Positions 22,570-34,006 are shown, counted from the stretch's first letter. The stretch: DNA of 64,000 nucleotides from Clitoria ternatea (GCA_037962975.1 JAYKXN010000072.1:372001-436000), one strand, 5' to 3'. Made by a program: numbers and translations. The notes: generated by a model from the sequence alone, not told the origin.

Positions 22570-24060
22570 AGTATCTAGTCGGATTTCTCCTCTCTAGGTC
22601 GGATTTCTTCTGGATTCAGTCGGATTCTCTTTACTCAAAATTTCCATTCGGCAAATAACCTATTTTTATTTATTTCACACTTAACTAAATCATTCCTTAG
22701 TCAACTCAACATCAATTCACTTTTTACTCGGATTTCATAACACCTTAGGCTTACTCAGAAAAAGGTATCCATATTCATTCAGTTTCCACTCAGAATTATA
22801 ACATCCTTTATTCAGAAGTCAACACTTTCTCCACTCGGTCCACTCATATTTCTCCCTCGGTTTGAACCAAACTCTTCAATTACAATTTCAATCGAAGCCT
22901 ATTAAGGTCATTACCTCTCGGAAAAGACACACACGTATGAGCCTTACCCGGACTTGGTCCAGTAGAGTACTTCTCACTCGGAAGAGGAGTCATACTCAAG
23001 ACTTACTCGGAAATGGCCCTGCCTACTGCAATTCACTCGGAATGGGTTCTCAAATACCATTTTCCGCTCGGTATCTACTAAATTAGCATTATTCATTCAT
23101 CACCACTCATATTCAAGCCAAGTAATGCTTTAACCATACAATATATATATATAACCATTCGGAATCCATAACTTAATGACTATTTCTTCCACCAACATTT
23201 CTCAATAATTTTAAGAACACATTTCAGTCAGTAGAAGGCATCAACTTTACATATGCATTCATTCACTCGGAACTCCTCAGCATTCACTCGGGTTTCTCAT
23301 TCAGACCTACTAAATTCTTGTCTACTCGGAACCATTCAAACTCTTCATCACTTAAAGGGTTTCATTCACTCGGGTTTTATTTCATACTTAACTACTCAAG
23401 CCTTTTAAGTCCTTCATCAAAATACATTTCATTCAGAATCTTTTAGGGTCTTTCACCACTAGGAAAATGAGTAACAGACATAAACCTTACTTGGAAATAT
23501 CTTTGCCCTATATATTCCACTCAGAATGAACTTCCATTATTCTATATTTCACTCAGAATTGCATATTTGAGGTCATGCTTCTTAGAACAGGTTATACTGG
23601 ATTCAAATATGCCCTTACTCAGAACTCTACTACCCAAAACACACACTCGAAGATCTTTCTACCCGGAATGCTATTCCCTTCTTCTCTAGGAAGATCTGAG
23701 TTGGACAACTCACTCGGATTGCACTTGGTTATAATTTTGATTGAGTCTATTCACTCGGTATACTGTAATTATAACGATTGTCACTCGAAAAGAAGTAATT
23801 GGAAAGGTCTGACTCGGAAATAAGTCTCTCAAGGGTGTTTTCACTTGGAATATTCATCCAGAAGTGGTTCCCTTGAACCCACTTCACTCCAGCTGTCTCT
23901 GTGATCAAGGATCCACTCGGTAGTAACCTTCTTGGTTATATATTACTCGGATAACATAACCTTATACTCGGAATTTCATCCTTCAGTCAAAATTGCTAAT
24001 CCTTCACTCGGAATTTCACTCTGTCACTCGGATCAGAGCCTATTTCACTCGGAATTTGCA
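22570..24060. repeat. Array of ACTCGGAATTTC-type motifs, left LARD LTR
   Basis: More than twenty copies of CACTCGGAA / ACTCGGAT-type motifs occur here. They are the reverse complement of the motif arrayed at 20595-21370. The matching stretch in the right LTR is about 28930-30415. Confidence 0.85.
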
Positions 24061-24226
24061 TAATTTCACTAATGGTCCGTATAAATTCCATTATCATGTA
24101 CAAAAATGACATTTCTGAGATGCCACAGACTATCAACGGGGTGTATATTCACTTATTACCACTTACAGACCTTCTAGACTTCAATTTTTACTAAATAAGA
24201 CTGCTACTAAAAACAGGGATGTTACA

Positions 24227-24250
24227 TTCTCCTCCCCTTTTTAGGAATTT
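24227..24250 (-). other. Polypurine tract of the LARD element
   Basis: The minus strand reads AAAAAGGGGAGGAGAA directly before the LTR start TGTAACATC. This is the expected plus-strand priming site and confirms minus orientation. Confidence 0.85.
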
Positions 24251-24261
24251 CGTCCTGAAAT

Positions 24262-24560
24262 TCATGGTTGGAATAATTGAGAGTACAATCCTCTAATCTT
24301 TTTCTCAACTTTCCAAGTAGCGTCTCTATCATTTGACTCCAAACTACTTTGACCAAAGAGATTTCCTTTCCCCTTAACTATTATTGACATCGATTAACAA
24401 TCTCAACCGGTGATGCTTCAAAGGTAAGGTTTTCTTTTCAGAACAAATTGATCGGGACTCAGAACATGATCAGGGCCTAGTACGTATGTGTGGACATCAT
24501 GAAGGTTTGGAAAGGCTATACGGCACACATTGGTTTCTATCTTTTGCAGAATCTGATTGG
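24262..24560 (-). pseudogene. Pol 3' end remnant (integrase C-terminus/chromodomain-like) in the LARD element
   Basis: The last 25 codons before a TGA (24262-24264) read on the minus strand as DATWKVEKKIRGLYSQLFQP. This resembles the TWE...EED...P ending of chromodomain-bearing gypsy integrases. Further upstream, in another frame, NLHDVHTYVLGPDHVLSPDQ resembles the NVFHVSQLRKYVPDPSHV segment of the same proteins. The frame is broken between the two. This is the only pol sequence left and places the ancestor near the Tekay clade. Confidence 0.7.
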
Positions 24561-24599
24561 TTTTACATATCTGGGATTTCAACTTCTTGACCTTTAGAA

Positions 24600-25539
24600 C
24601 TTTCTCTATTTCAGTTGGTAGGGTAACTTTGAGAAATACTTACTAATGTACCATTACAGGGCATTATTCCCTCAAAACTCGTAGTCAAGCCTTAGAATTG
24701 TTTAGATCCAATTTACACGCTCGTGTTAGGCTTCGGGAATTCCTTTCCCAAAACCAAGATTCTTTAAATCTTAAAATGCTAACCACACCTAACAATAACA
24801 ATACTATGATTCCTTAGCCTTAAGACTTCCAAATCATTACATGAATCATTTAATCATTACTAAAATTTAGTCAAACTCATTATAAGTCTCTTGGTTTCAT
24901 CTAAGATCATCACCAATTCATCTTATTTCAAAATGACATGCCTATTTATCATTTCAAATATCTTAATCCACTATCAATTGTTTCCTTAATCTACTATCAT
25001 AACATCAATAGTCTAAATTAATTACTCCAATTACATACACTTCTTTACCAATCCTCAATAATCAACACCTAATGCCTCAGATATTCATTTCCTTATATGT
25101 AATCATTCTAGAGTATTTAAAGCCATCAAGATCATCAACTTAGTTAAAATCCTCAAATCACTACACTTAGGATTTTTCATCAAAATTCAATGATCATTTC
25201 TAATAATCACCAATTTCCATTATTAACAACACCTATATACACATTATCGTGGGTTTTCGCTAAAAATCATCTCTCATGACATTATTATTCACTTCCCTTA
25301 AATCCTAAGTTAGGGTTCCACTAGAATCAAACAATCGCCATTAACAACCATCATCTTCTGTCTCAAATCTTGAAATTTTTGTATACCACTTCACATCCAT
25401 CCTAAAACACACATAAGTGTATTCTATCTTTGGGTTTTGCATGAAATGGTTTCTATTCCTAAAATCCCATTCACAAGGCATGCTCTTAATCACATAGAAA
25501 TTCAAAACCTAGAAACAAAGATTAGAAAATTTTACCTTA
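24600..25539. other. Non-coding AT-rich interior of the LARD element
   Basis: I find no coding potential and no recognised motif. The sequence is rich in short runs such as CATTACTAAAATT and TCATTATTAACAACACC. The right half has the look of gypsy LTR sequence and merges into the similarity described at 25540. Confidence 0.6.
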
Positions 25540-25770
25540 CGCTCCAAACTATCCCAAGCTCTAGTATGCACACAAAATGAAGAGAGAATAAGGAAATAGA
25601 TCATCTCTTGTTTCTCGAACAGGATCTCAGTTTGGGCTTAATACTAACTTCAAAAATTATTCCGAATATAGATTTGGATTCCCATTAATATTCTTAATAG
25701 CCCTGACCAATGGTATCTCAATCGGAGATACTTGGTCCGACACCCAGATTCTAACCGGGTCTTATTTTAA
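25540..25770 (-). repeat. Fragment resembling a Tekay-type LTR inside the LARD interior
   Basis: The segment around 25660-25760 (AGCCCTGACCAAT, then GAGATACTTGGTCCGACAC, then AACCGGG) closely matches 51925-51990 and 60530-60600 of the Tekay LTRs in this window, in the same orientation. The LARD element's own LTRs lack it. It is therefore a captured or recombined piece of a related element. Confidence 0.7.
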
Positions 25771-25929
25771 CTCTTCAAGTTCCAATAATGTTTGATGGAT
25801 TTCCTGTCGTAGCTCTCCTTCGAATTGTGTAAGATCATTCCGCTGAAAGTTAGCTAGTCCTTGGTTCTGCCTATGAGATAATTCTCGTTGTCTTATCGTC
25901 TCCACGATTTGAGTAAGAAGTTTCTCCAT
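25762..25929 (-). pseudogene. Gag N-terminal remnant of the LARD element
   Basis: A 55-codon minus-strand frame begins with MEKLLTQIVETIRQRELSHR and contains GLANFQRNDLTQFEGELRQE, then stops with TAA. Its position, about 195 bases after the primer site, is where gypsy gag starts. The motif GL.NFQR.DLTQFEG resembles the start of chromovirus gag proteins. The rest of gag is gone. The last few codons may come from the adjoining LTR fragment. Confidence 0.6.
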
Positions 25930-26122
25930 ATCATGATCATTGTTTAAGTAAATTGCTTAGGAATTTGTTGATAGAATATCAACAAAGAGGTTCTGGGTAT
26001 ATGTTATGTGGAGAATTCCACATAGGAAATCTAGTCTTAGGTGTTTTATGGACTGTTTAATATTTCTATCAGAGTACGTGGAAACCTAATGGTCCACTCC
26101 CCAAGCTTAATGAATCAACTAT

Positions 26123-26134
26123 GCTCTGATACCA
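26123..26134 (-). other. Primer-binding site (initiator-Met tRNA) of the LARD element
   Basis: The minus strand reads TGGTATCAGAGC, three bases from the LTR that starts at 26138. Confidence 0.88.
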
Positions 26135-26137
26135 CCT

Positions 26138-28059
26138 TGTAACACCCTCGGTTAGATAAGACAAATCCTTTTGTAGGTTCATCCTATTTAACTGAGTGTG
26201 TTAATAGTTTTCAGAAAAAATGAATATATTTTTTTTTATTATTTTTTAAAAAAAAAATAAGTACGTGGCAGATCAGTGGAAGCAATAATGTATATATCAC
26301 ATAGTCATTCACAAACTGTAAGTAATTGTACTCTTAACAAAATGGGCACGCAGGCACCCTTAGATATTATACAGTCATCCGTTGTCTGATTATTAATCAT
26401 AAATATTCTATCCTTAATGATTATTCTCAATGGGTTCAGCACATTGCTGATCTTCACATTCGGGTTCTTGAGTTTCTAATTCCTCTGAAAAATGGTCAAC
26501 AGTAAGGATGAGTATAACCCAAGACCCTGTAGGTTACCCGGTGCGGACATAATCCAGCTAACAAGTAATAGCATGTAATCATACAATTCACATTTCAAAG
26601 ATTATAACAATCAAATATGTCATCAAGGAATGCATGAGTTTGTTCCATTATGATATTTCTTGATTACGTTTCATGATGCATGTGGGCCCAAGAAATTATT
26701 TCTTCTTCTCTGGAATATCACCATTCCAATTCTCTAGAGCGATCAGGGTCCGCCCAAGCTCTGGTACAAATGAACTCATTGGTTCTCATCATTGATTTAT
26801 ATATATATATATATATGAGACTTGGATCCCTACAATCATAGTTACACTCCGTCATTTAGTCAAAGTACACCAGAATTATTCGTCTCACCCGGCTATCAGG
26901 GCGCGACTCTGATGCCATTGGGTTGCCGTTCCAGTTGTACTCCCAAGATTCTTCATGGAGATCGAACGTGAGTGTTCTCCACTGTACCAAGTGTATGCTC
27001 TAGAGATTTTTCTTCAAAAATATTTTCATGAGGCGAAATGTATTCTCTTTCATCTTTTGAGTCATGGGTATTTATGTGATTCCAGCCTCATCATATTCGT
27101 TCACAAGCTTTTGATTTAATGGATCAAACGTTGCAGGTCATTTTGATAAAATATATCGTTTATAACTTAGTTGAAATTATACTTGTATAAATAATAAAAT
27201 ATAATTCATATTTATTTATAGCAATAATACTAATTATAATAATAAGAATAACAATAATAAAAATAATAATGTAAATAATAATAATAATATTAAGAATAAT
27301 AATAGGTAAAAGACCAATAATGATATTTATAACATTTTAATAACTCAGTAAGGAGTATAGAAGGGATTCTGATTGAAAAATCCAAGTATAAAACGTTAAG
27401 ACTGCTTTTCCGAGGAGAAGGAGTTAAATACCGAGTGACAAATAGGTTTTTCCGAGTGAAATCAATTAAATACCAAGTGAAATATAATTAACCGAGTAAA
27501 AGAAGTCTGTTTCCGAGTAAAAATGAATTTTCCGAGTAGAAATAGATTGATACCGAGTAGAAATGAGTTTTCCGATTAAAACATAAGTTATGTCCAAGTG
27601 GAATTGTTGATAACCACACTTTCTGAGTAAAACTTGGATAAATACCGAGTGCAAATGTTAAGATTCCGAGTAATAATAAGCAGGATTTCCAATAAAATCA
27701 AACTGAGAGGATTTTCCTAATAAAACAAATCTGAATCCGAGTGAAATCAATTTGAAAGAATTTTCTCAGTGAAGTTAAAACGTTTCTCTGAATAAATCAT
27801 AATGAAGAAAGAGCTCTCTGAGTGAAATAATTATTTTCTGAGTAATTTCTGATTTTAAAAGAGATTTTATGTGTGAAAGGATTATAAATCCGAGTAGAAT
27901 CATACTGATGAAATTTTCTGAGTTAAATAAGATGTTTCCCGAGTAAAAATCAAACTAGGTAAGTTTTCTTGAGTGAAATAACTGATTTTCCGAGTGAATC
28001 AAAAATGAATAAGTTGAGTGAATAACTGTTTTCTGAGTGAAATAAGTTTTATTCTAGTT

Positions 28060-28094
<35 letters not shown>

Positions 28095-30583
28095 TCAAAT
28101 GAAATCAATTAAAAGGAGCTTTCTAAGTAACATACTGAAATCCGAGTGAAATCAACTTGAAAAGATGTTTTCCGAGTGAAATTAAGATGTTTATCAAATG
28201 TAATATAATCCTGTTTGAAAGTTTTAAATAAGAAACTTGTATTCTTCAGATAACCAATCGGATTAATATATAACTGGTCATATCACTGTAATTTCTGAGT
28301 GAATTTGTGTATTCTTTAACTGCTCTGGTTGATTGGTACAATACCGAGCTTAATATCATAGTATCCGCTGTCAGTTCATATCTCTTCACTGGAGTTCTCA
28401 TAAATACCCATGATACTTTAATATTTTCATAGTCCAGCATCAAACATATACACTTATTCATTCATATTAATCAATAAAATCAACAGGTTCACTGAATTCT
28501 CATGGTCAATAATAAACAACGCTGTAAATAAACATGTTCAATACATTATATATACAAATATAACAAACAATTAAAACATTTAAATCACAACAAACTAGAT
28601 CTTTTCTTTCACTCAGATTTCCCCAGAATACCCGAGAATATACCCCCTTACCTTGATGGAGTTCTTGGAGGAGAAGAACGGTGTGTGTGAAGGAGTTAAG
28701 GACTCCGTCTGTGTAAAGAGGGCGGTGTTGTGATGAACACCGGCTCAGAGCTGTCCGGTGTGAACTCCTGCTCTAAGGACGACCTAATTTAGCCAACTGG
28801 TGTGGAGTGCTAACATCGGATCGCTTAAGCGAAATCCGATTCGCTTGAGCGAATCCGCCCTTCATGGCTCGTAAATCTTCTAAAACCGATTCGTTTCTCT
28901 TGGTCCTCGCTCATAATTGTTTTAAAGTATCTAGTCGGATTTCTCCTCTCTAGGTCGGATTTCTTCTAGATTCAGTCGGATTCTCTTTACTCAAAATTTC
29001 CATTCGGCAAATAACCTATTTTTATTTATTTCACACTTAACTAAATCATTCCTTAGTCAACTCAACATCAATTCACTTTTTACTCGGATTTCATAACACC
29101 TTAGGCTTACTCAGAAAAAGGTATCCATATTCATTCAGTTTCCACTCAGAATTATAACATCCTTTATTCAGAAGTCAACACTTTCTCCACTCGGTCCACT
29201 CATATTTCTCCCTCGGTTTGAACCAAACTCTTCAATTATAACGTCAATCGAAGCCTATTAAGGTCATTACCTCTCGGAAAAGACACACACGTATGAGCCT
29301 TACCCGGACTTGGTCCAGTAGAGTACTTCTCACTCGGAAGAGGAGTCATACTCATAGACTTACTCAGAAATGGCCCTGCCTACTGCAATTCACTCGGAAT
29401 GGGTTCTCAAATACCATTTTCCGCTCGGTATCTACTAAATTAGCATTATTCATTCATCACCACTCATATTCAAGCCAAGTAATGCTTTAACCATACAATA
29501 TATATATATAACCATTCGGAATCCATAACTTAATGACTATTTCTTCCACCAACATTTCTCAATAATTTTAAGAACACATTTCAGTCGGTAGAAGGCATCA
29601 ACTTTACATATGCATTCATTCACTCGGAACTCCTCAGCATTCACTCGGGTTTCTCATTCAGACCTACTAAATTCTTGTCTACTCGGAACCATTCAAACTC
29701 TTCATTACTTAAAGGGTTTCATTCACTCGGGTTTTATTTCATACTTAACTACTCAAGCCTTTTAAGTCCTTCATCAAAATACATTTCATTCAGAATCTTT
29801 TAGGGTCTTTCACCACTCGGAAAATGAGTAACAGACATAAACCTTACTTGGAAATATCTTTGCCCTATATATTCCACTCGGAATGAACTTCCATTATTCT
29901 ATATTTCACTTGGAATTGCATATCTGAGGTCATGCTTCTTAGAACAGGTTATACTGGATTCAAATATGCCCTTACTCGGAACTCTACTACCCAAAACACA
30001 CACTCGAAGATCTTTCTACCCGGAATGCTATTCCCTTCTTCTCTAGGAAGATCTGAGTTGGACAACTCACTCGGATTGCACTTGGTTATAATTCTGATTG
30101 AGTCTATTCACTCGGTATACTGTAATTATAACGATTGTCACTCGAAAAGAAGTAATTGGAAAGGTCTGACTAGGAAATGAGTCTCTCAAGGGTGTTTTCA
30201 CTCAGAATATTCATCCAGAAGTGGTTCCCTTGAACCCACTTCACTCCAGCTATCTCTGTGATCAAGGATCCACTCGGTAGTAACCTTCTTGGTTATATAT
30301 TACTCGGATAACATAACCTTATACTCGGAATTTCATCCTTCAGTCGAAATTGCTAATCCTTCACTCGGAATTTCACTCTGTCACTCGGATCAGAGCCTAT
30401 TTCACTCGGAATTTGCATAATTTCACTAATGGTCCGTATAAATTCCATTATTATGTACAAAAATGACATTTCTGAGATGCCACAGACTATCAACGGGCTG
30501 TATATTCACTTATTACCACTTACAGACCTTCTAGACTTTAATTTTTACTAAATAAGACTGCTACTAAAAACAGGGATGTTACA
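26138..30583 (-). repeat. LARD LTR, right copy (with deletion)
   Basis: This LTR is nearly identical to 19314-24226 but 467 bp shorter. The main deletion, at about 28679, removes the stretch that holds the minisatellite. A smaller deletion at about 27212 removes part of a TAA-rich tract, and an (AT)n run (28063-28092) is expanded relative to the left copy. Confidence 0.9.
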
Positions 30584-30598
30584 GCTGGCGGTGCCTTT

Positions 30599-31630
30599 AT
30601 GGGTAAAGACATGGAGGAACGTTATAACCTCATTGAGGAGGTTGCCCAAAATACCGATCAGTGGTCATCAGTACGGAATATGCCAACGAAAACTCCAGGT
30701 AAGTACACTATTGATGCTCTTTCTTTATTAACTACTAAGGTAGAAGCTTTATCCGTTAAGATTGATAAGTTCAATAAAGTAGGAGCAGGTGCTACTAAAG
30801 CTGTTTGTGAGTTATGTGGTGTTTCAGGGCATAATATTTCAGGATGCCAGCTTGGAGTGAATCAGCATGCCGAGCCAGAAATGCATCAGGTGGATGCAAT
30901 TGGAAACTATGGTGGGAACTATAGAAATAATTTCAGACCACTTGGACCACCGGGTTTCCAAAGCAGGCCACCCCAGTTTCAAAATCAGCAAGGTAGCTAC
31001 AGACCACAAGGACCTTACACTCCACAGAAATCCAAATTGGAATCCTTGATGGAAACCTTTGTAGCTACCCAATTAAAGCAGAATGATGATTTCTTTGACG
31101 CCATCAAAAACTTAGCCTCAAAGGTGGACAACTTGGCCACCCACAACAAGATGCTGGAGACCCAGATTGCTCAACAGGCATCATCCTCTCAAAGAGCGCC
31201 AGGAACATTCCCTGGAAAGCCCGAAGCAGGACCATCGAACCACACAATGGCTATCACTCTTAGGAGTGGTACAAAATATGAAGGTCCGGTAAACAAGGAA
31301 GATGAGGAGGCTAACCAAGAAAAGAAAGCGGATGAACCTCACTCTCATCCTATGGTGGAGGAAGAGAAACAAACTGAAAAGAAGGAGGAGGTGAAGCCTT
31401 ACCAACCTCCAGTGCCGTTTCCTCAATGCTTGGCCAAGGCCAAGTTAGATAGAAAATTTGGTAAGTTTCTTGAGGTCCTTAAAAAACTGTATATAAATGT
31501 CCCCTTCATAGATGCTTTGCAGCAAATGCCGACCTATGTGAAGTTCTTGAAGGACATTTTGTCAAATAAGCGGAAACTGGAGGACGATGGTACCATTGCA
31601 CTTACTGAAGAGTGCAGTGCACTGATCTAG
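30599..31630 (+). CDS. Athila gag, C-terminal part with zinc knuckle, leading into protease
   Basis: This continues gag after the nested insertion; the true exon resumes at 30584 and the ATG at 30599 is only the first in frame. About 343 residues follow. A zinc knuckle CELCGVSGHNISGC (CX2CX4HX4C) lies near residue 70 and would bind genomic RNA. A Gln/Pro-rich linker follows, then a helical segment (about 145-195) and a Glu/Lys-rich hinge (about 235-265). The last part (KAKLDRKFGKFLEVLKKLYI...) is the conserved lead-in to protease. The frame ends at TAG 31628-31630, where the family normally reads on, and the protease follows in the same frame. Confidence 0.9.
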   Translation: MGKDMEERYNLIEEVAQNTDQWSSVRNMPTKTPGKYTIDALSLLTTKVEALSVKIDKFNKVGAGATKAVCELCGVSGHNISGCQLGVNQHAEPEMHQVDAIGNYGGNYRNNFRPLGPPGFQSRPPQFQNQQGSYRPQGPYTPQKSKLESLMETFVATQLKQNDDFFDAIKNLASKVDNLATHNKMLETQIAQQASSSQRAPGTFPGKPEAGPSNHTMAITLRSGTKYEGPVNKEDEEANQEKKADEPHSHPMVEEEKQTEKKEEVKPYQPPVPFPQCLAKAKLDRKFGKFLEVLKKLYINVPFIDALQQMPTYVKFLKDILSNKRKLEDDGTIALTEECSALI

Positions 31631-31681
31631 AAGAAGCTACCACCCAAGCTTCAGGATCCAGGTAATTTTTCTATTCCTTGT

Positions 31682-32641
31682 GTGATTGGTAATGTGGCTA
31701 TTGATAGAGCACTATGTGACCTAGGGGCTAGTGTTAGTCTTATGCCATTATCTATTTCAGAGAAATTGGGACTAGGAGAGCTAAAACCTACTAGGATGTC
31801 TTTGCAACTTGCTTATAGGTCTGTTAAGTACCCTGTTGGCATTTTAGAAGATGTTCCAATCAAAGTAGGAAAATTTTTTATACCTGCCGATTTTGTGGTT
31901 CTTGAAATGGATGAGGATTCGATGATCCCCATTATCTTAGGCAGGCCATTTTTGGCAACCGCGGGCGTGGTTATAGATGTCAAGAATGGGAGGTTGTCTC
32001 TGACTGTGGGAGACCAAAAGGTTGATTTTAACTTGCAGAATGTTTTAAGAAAACCTTTTAATGATGATGTATGCTGTGTTATGGATTGTATTGACCAAGT
32101 GGTAAAGGAAGAAACCCTTCCTGATGAACCACTTGAATCTGTATTTTTGATTGAGCCTGCAGGTACATCAAGTAGCTCCAAAGGAGAAGCCCAACCAAAG
32201 CATGATACTGAGGTCATGCAAGATGAAGTGGTGGGTAACAAATTAGAATTGAAGCCTTTACCGGCTTCATTGAGGTATGAATTCCTTGGCCCAAACTCTA
32301 CCTATCCTGTGATTGTAAATGCTGAACTGACTGCTGTGGAAACCGAAAAACTCCTGAAACATCTTAGGTTGTATAGGAAAGTTATTGGTTATACCATGGA
32401 TGACATTAAGGGGATTAGCCCTTCATTTTGCATGCATAGGATCACCGTGGAGGATGAGAGTAGGCCAACAGTAGAACCACTTAGGAGACTAAATCCTAAA
32501 ATGCAAGAAGTGGTTAAAAAAGAGATTTTGAAGTTGTTGGATGCGGGCGTCATTTATCCCATTGCTAGTAGCAAGTGGGTTAGCCCAGTTCATGTGGTTC
32601 CAAAAAAGGGAGGGATGACTGTCGTGCAAAATGATAAATAG
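31682..32641 (+). CDS. Athila protease and N-terminal RT linker
   Basis: This is an aspartic protease of the retropepsin type, which would cleave the polyprotein. The active-site motif is ALCDLGASVSLMP (about residues 11-23), the DLGAS form found in Athila instead of DTGAS. The flap and the ILGRPFL motif (about 84-90) follow. The remaining 200 residues are the tether into reverse transcriptase, ending with the RT start (VVKKEILKLLDAGVIYPI and SKWVSPVHVVPKKGG). The frame is the same as gag upstream and RT downstream, and both joins are in-frame TAG codons (31628-31630 and 32639-32641). The ATG at 31682 is only the first Met after the stop. Confidence 0.88.
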   Translation: MIGNVAIDRALCDLGASVSLMPLSISEKLGLGELKPTRMSLQLAYRSVKYPVGILEDVPIKVGKFFIPADFVVLEMDEDSMIPIILGRPFLATAGVVIDVKNGRLSLTVGDQKVDFNLQNVLRKPFNDDVCCVMDCIDQVVKEETLPDEPLESVFLIEPAGTSSSSKGEAQPKHDTEVMQDEVVGNKLELKPLPASLRYEFLGPNSTYPVIVNAELTAVETEKLLKHLRLYRKVIGYTMDDIKGISPSFCMHRITVEDESRPTVEPLRRLNPKMQEVVKKEILKLLDAGVIYPIASSKWVSPVHVVPKKGGMTVVQNDK

Positions 32642-32644
32642 GAA

Positions 32645-34006
32645 TTGATTTCTACTAGGGTAGTTTCTGGGTGGCGCATGTGTATAGATTACAGAAAACT
32701 AAATAGCGCTACTAAGAAAGATCATTTCCCTCTCCCTTTCATTGATCAGATGCTTGAGAGGCTTGCTAAGCACTCCTATTTTTGTTATCTGGATGGGTAT
32801 TCTGGTTTTCATCAAATCCCCATCCACCCATCTGATCAAGAGAAAACAACCTTCACTTGCCCGTATGGGACTTATGCTTATAGGCGTATGCCATTTGGCC
32901 TGTGTAATGCACCCGCGACTTTTCAAAGGTGTATGCAGGCCATATTCTCTGATTTAATTGAAAATGTGATGGAAGTTTTCATGGATGACTTTTCTGTGCA
33001 TGGCTTGAACTTTGATAATTGTTTGACCAATTTGTGCCAAGTTTTGCAGCGCTGTGAAGAGACCAACTTGGTCTTAAATTGGGAAAAATGCCACTTCATG
33101 GTAAGGGAGGGCATAATCCTTGGGTACCTGGTATCTGAGAGAGGAGTTGAAGTCGATAAAGCCAAGGTGGAGGTGATTGAGAAATTGCCCCCACCAACTA
33201 ATGTGAAAGGTATTCGAAGCTTTCTTGGACATGCCGGGTTTTACCGGAGGTTCATTAAAGACTTCAGCAAGATCACAAAGCCTCTGACTAACCTTTTGGG
33301 TAAGGATGTACCATTTATTTTTGATTCTTCATGTCTTGAGGATTTTTGCAGGATAAAGCAGGAGTTAATTTCCACACCCATAGTGCAATCCCCCGATTGG
33401 GAACTCCCATTCGAACTTATGTATGATGCTAGTGATCATGCAGTGGGGGCTGTACTTGGGCAGCGAAAGGATAAGAAGCTGCATGTGATCCACTATGCCA
33501 GCCGTACACTTGATGACGCGCAGGTAAACTATGCTACCACCGAAAAGGAATTGTTAGCTATAGTTTTTGCTTTTGATAAATTTAGATCGTACTTGGTAGG
33601 CTCACATGTTACTGTATATACTGACCATTCTGCCATCAAGTACCTTTTAAATAAGAAAGACGCAAAACCTAGGCTCATTAGGTGGATTTTGATTTTACAA
33701 GAATTTGACTTAGAAATCAAAGATAAAAAAGGTACTGAGAACCTTGTTGTAGACCACTTATCTAGGTTGTCATCTGAAAAAAATGAGATGGGTGATGTTG
33801 TTCCCATCAATGAGTTTTTTCTGGATGAACAATTACTTAGCTTAAGTGTCCAACAAGTGCCTTGGTACGCTGATTTTGTCAATTTTCTTCCATGTGGCAT
33901 TGTACCCCCTACCTTGATTTTCAGCAGAAAAAGAAGTTTTTTGCAGATGTTAGGCACTATTATTGGGATGAGCCCCTTTTATTCAAGCAGTGTGCAGATG
34001 GTCTGA
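32645..34006 (+). CDS. Athila reverse transcriptase and RNase H
   Basis: This enzyme would copy the element RNA into DNA and degrade the RNA strand. Residues 1-170 hold the RT palm: CIDYRKLN at 13-20, LDGYSGFHQIP (first catalytic Asp at 50) and FMDD at 112-115 (the usual YxDD/FxDD box). RNase H spans about 255-375 with acidic residues D261, E300, D327 and D370, all present. The RT start lies upstream in the previous frame beyond the TAG at 32639-32641. After about residue 420 the frame drifts out of register: the true continuation into integrase lies one frame away from about 33905, so the last 30 residues are nonsense. Confidence 0.92.
   Translation: MISTRVVSGWRMCIDYRKLNSATKKDHFPLPFIDQMLERLAKHSYFCYLDGYSGFHQIPIHPSDQEKTTFTCPYGTYAYRRMPFGLCNAPATFQRCMQAIFSDLIENVMEVFMDDFSVHGLNFDNCLTNLCQVLQRCEETNLVLNWEKCHFMVREGIILGYLVSERGVEVDKAKVEVIEKLPPPTNVKGIRSFLGHAGFYRRFIKDFSKITKPLTNLLGKDVPFIFDSSCLEDFCRIKQELISTPIVQSPDWELPFELMYDASDHAVGAVLGQRKDKKLHVIHYASRTLDDAQVNYATTEKELLAIVFAFDKFRSYLVGSHVTVYTDHSAIKYLLNKKDAKPRLIRWILILQEFDLEIKDKKGTENLVVDHLSRLSSEKNEMGDVVPINEFFLDEQLLSLSVQQVPWYADFVNFLPCGIVPPTLIFSRKRSFLQMLGTIIGMSPFYSSSVQMV

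Larger units (their letters stand above)
19314..24226 (-). repeat. LARD LTR, left copy (full length)
   Basis: The LTR is 4.9 kb. It holds, left to right: a TAA-rich low-complexity tract (about 20430-20512), an array of CCGAGTGAAAT-type motifs (about 20595-21370), a GC-rich minisatellite (about 22165-22333), two palindromes (22461-22500), and an array of the opposite-orientation motif ACTCGGAATTTC (about 22570-24060). Small frames inside show no family resemblance. Confidence 0.9.
19314..30583 (-). mobile_element. LARD-like non-autonomous gypsy element nested in the Athila gag
   Basis: The target duplication GCTGG (19309-19313 and 30584-30588) brackets an 11,270-bp element. Its LTRs are 4913 bp (19314-24226) and 4446 bp (26138-30583), with ends TGTAACA...TGTTACA. 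The 1.9-kb interior has an initiator-Met primer site next to the right LTR and a purine tract next to the left LTR, so the element reads on the minus strand. Only remnants of gag (25762-25929) and the pol end (24262-24560) survive. Very large LTRs with almost no coding capacity match the LARD class. The gene remnants and the shared GGGATGTTACA terminus suggest a Tekay-clade ancestor. Confidence 0.9.

Noticed and set aside
20595..24060. CRISPR-like array of short repeats
   Set aside because: Spacing is irregular, repeats are degenerate and in two orientations, and the context is a plant retrotransposon LTR.
31813..32241. 142-codon minus-strand frame opposite Athila protease
   Set aside because: It is a shadow of the protease frame.
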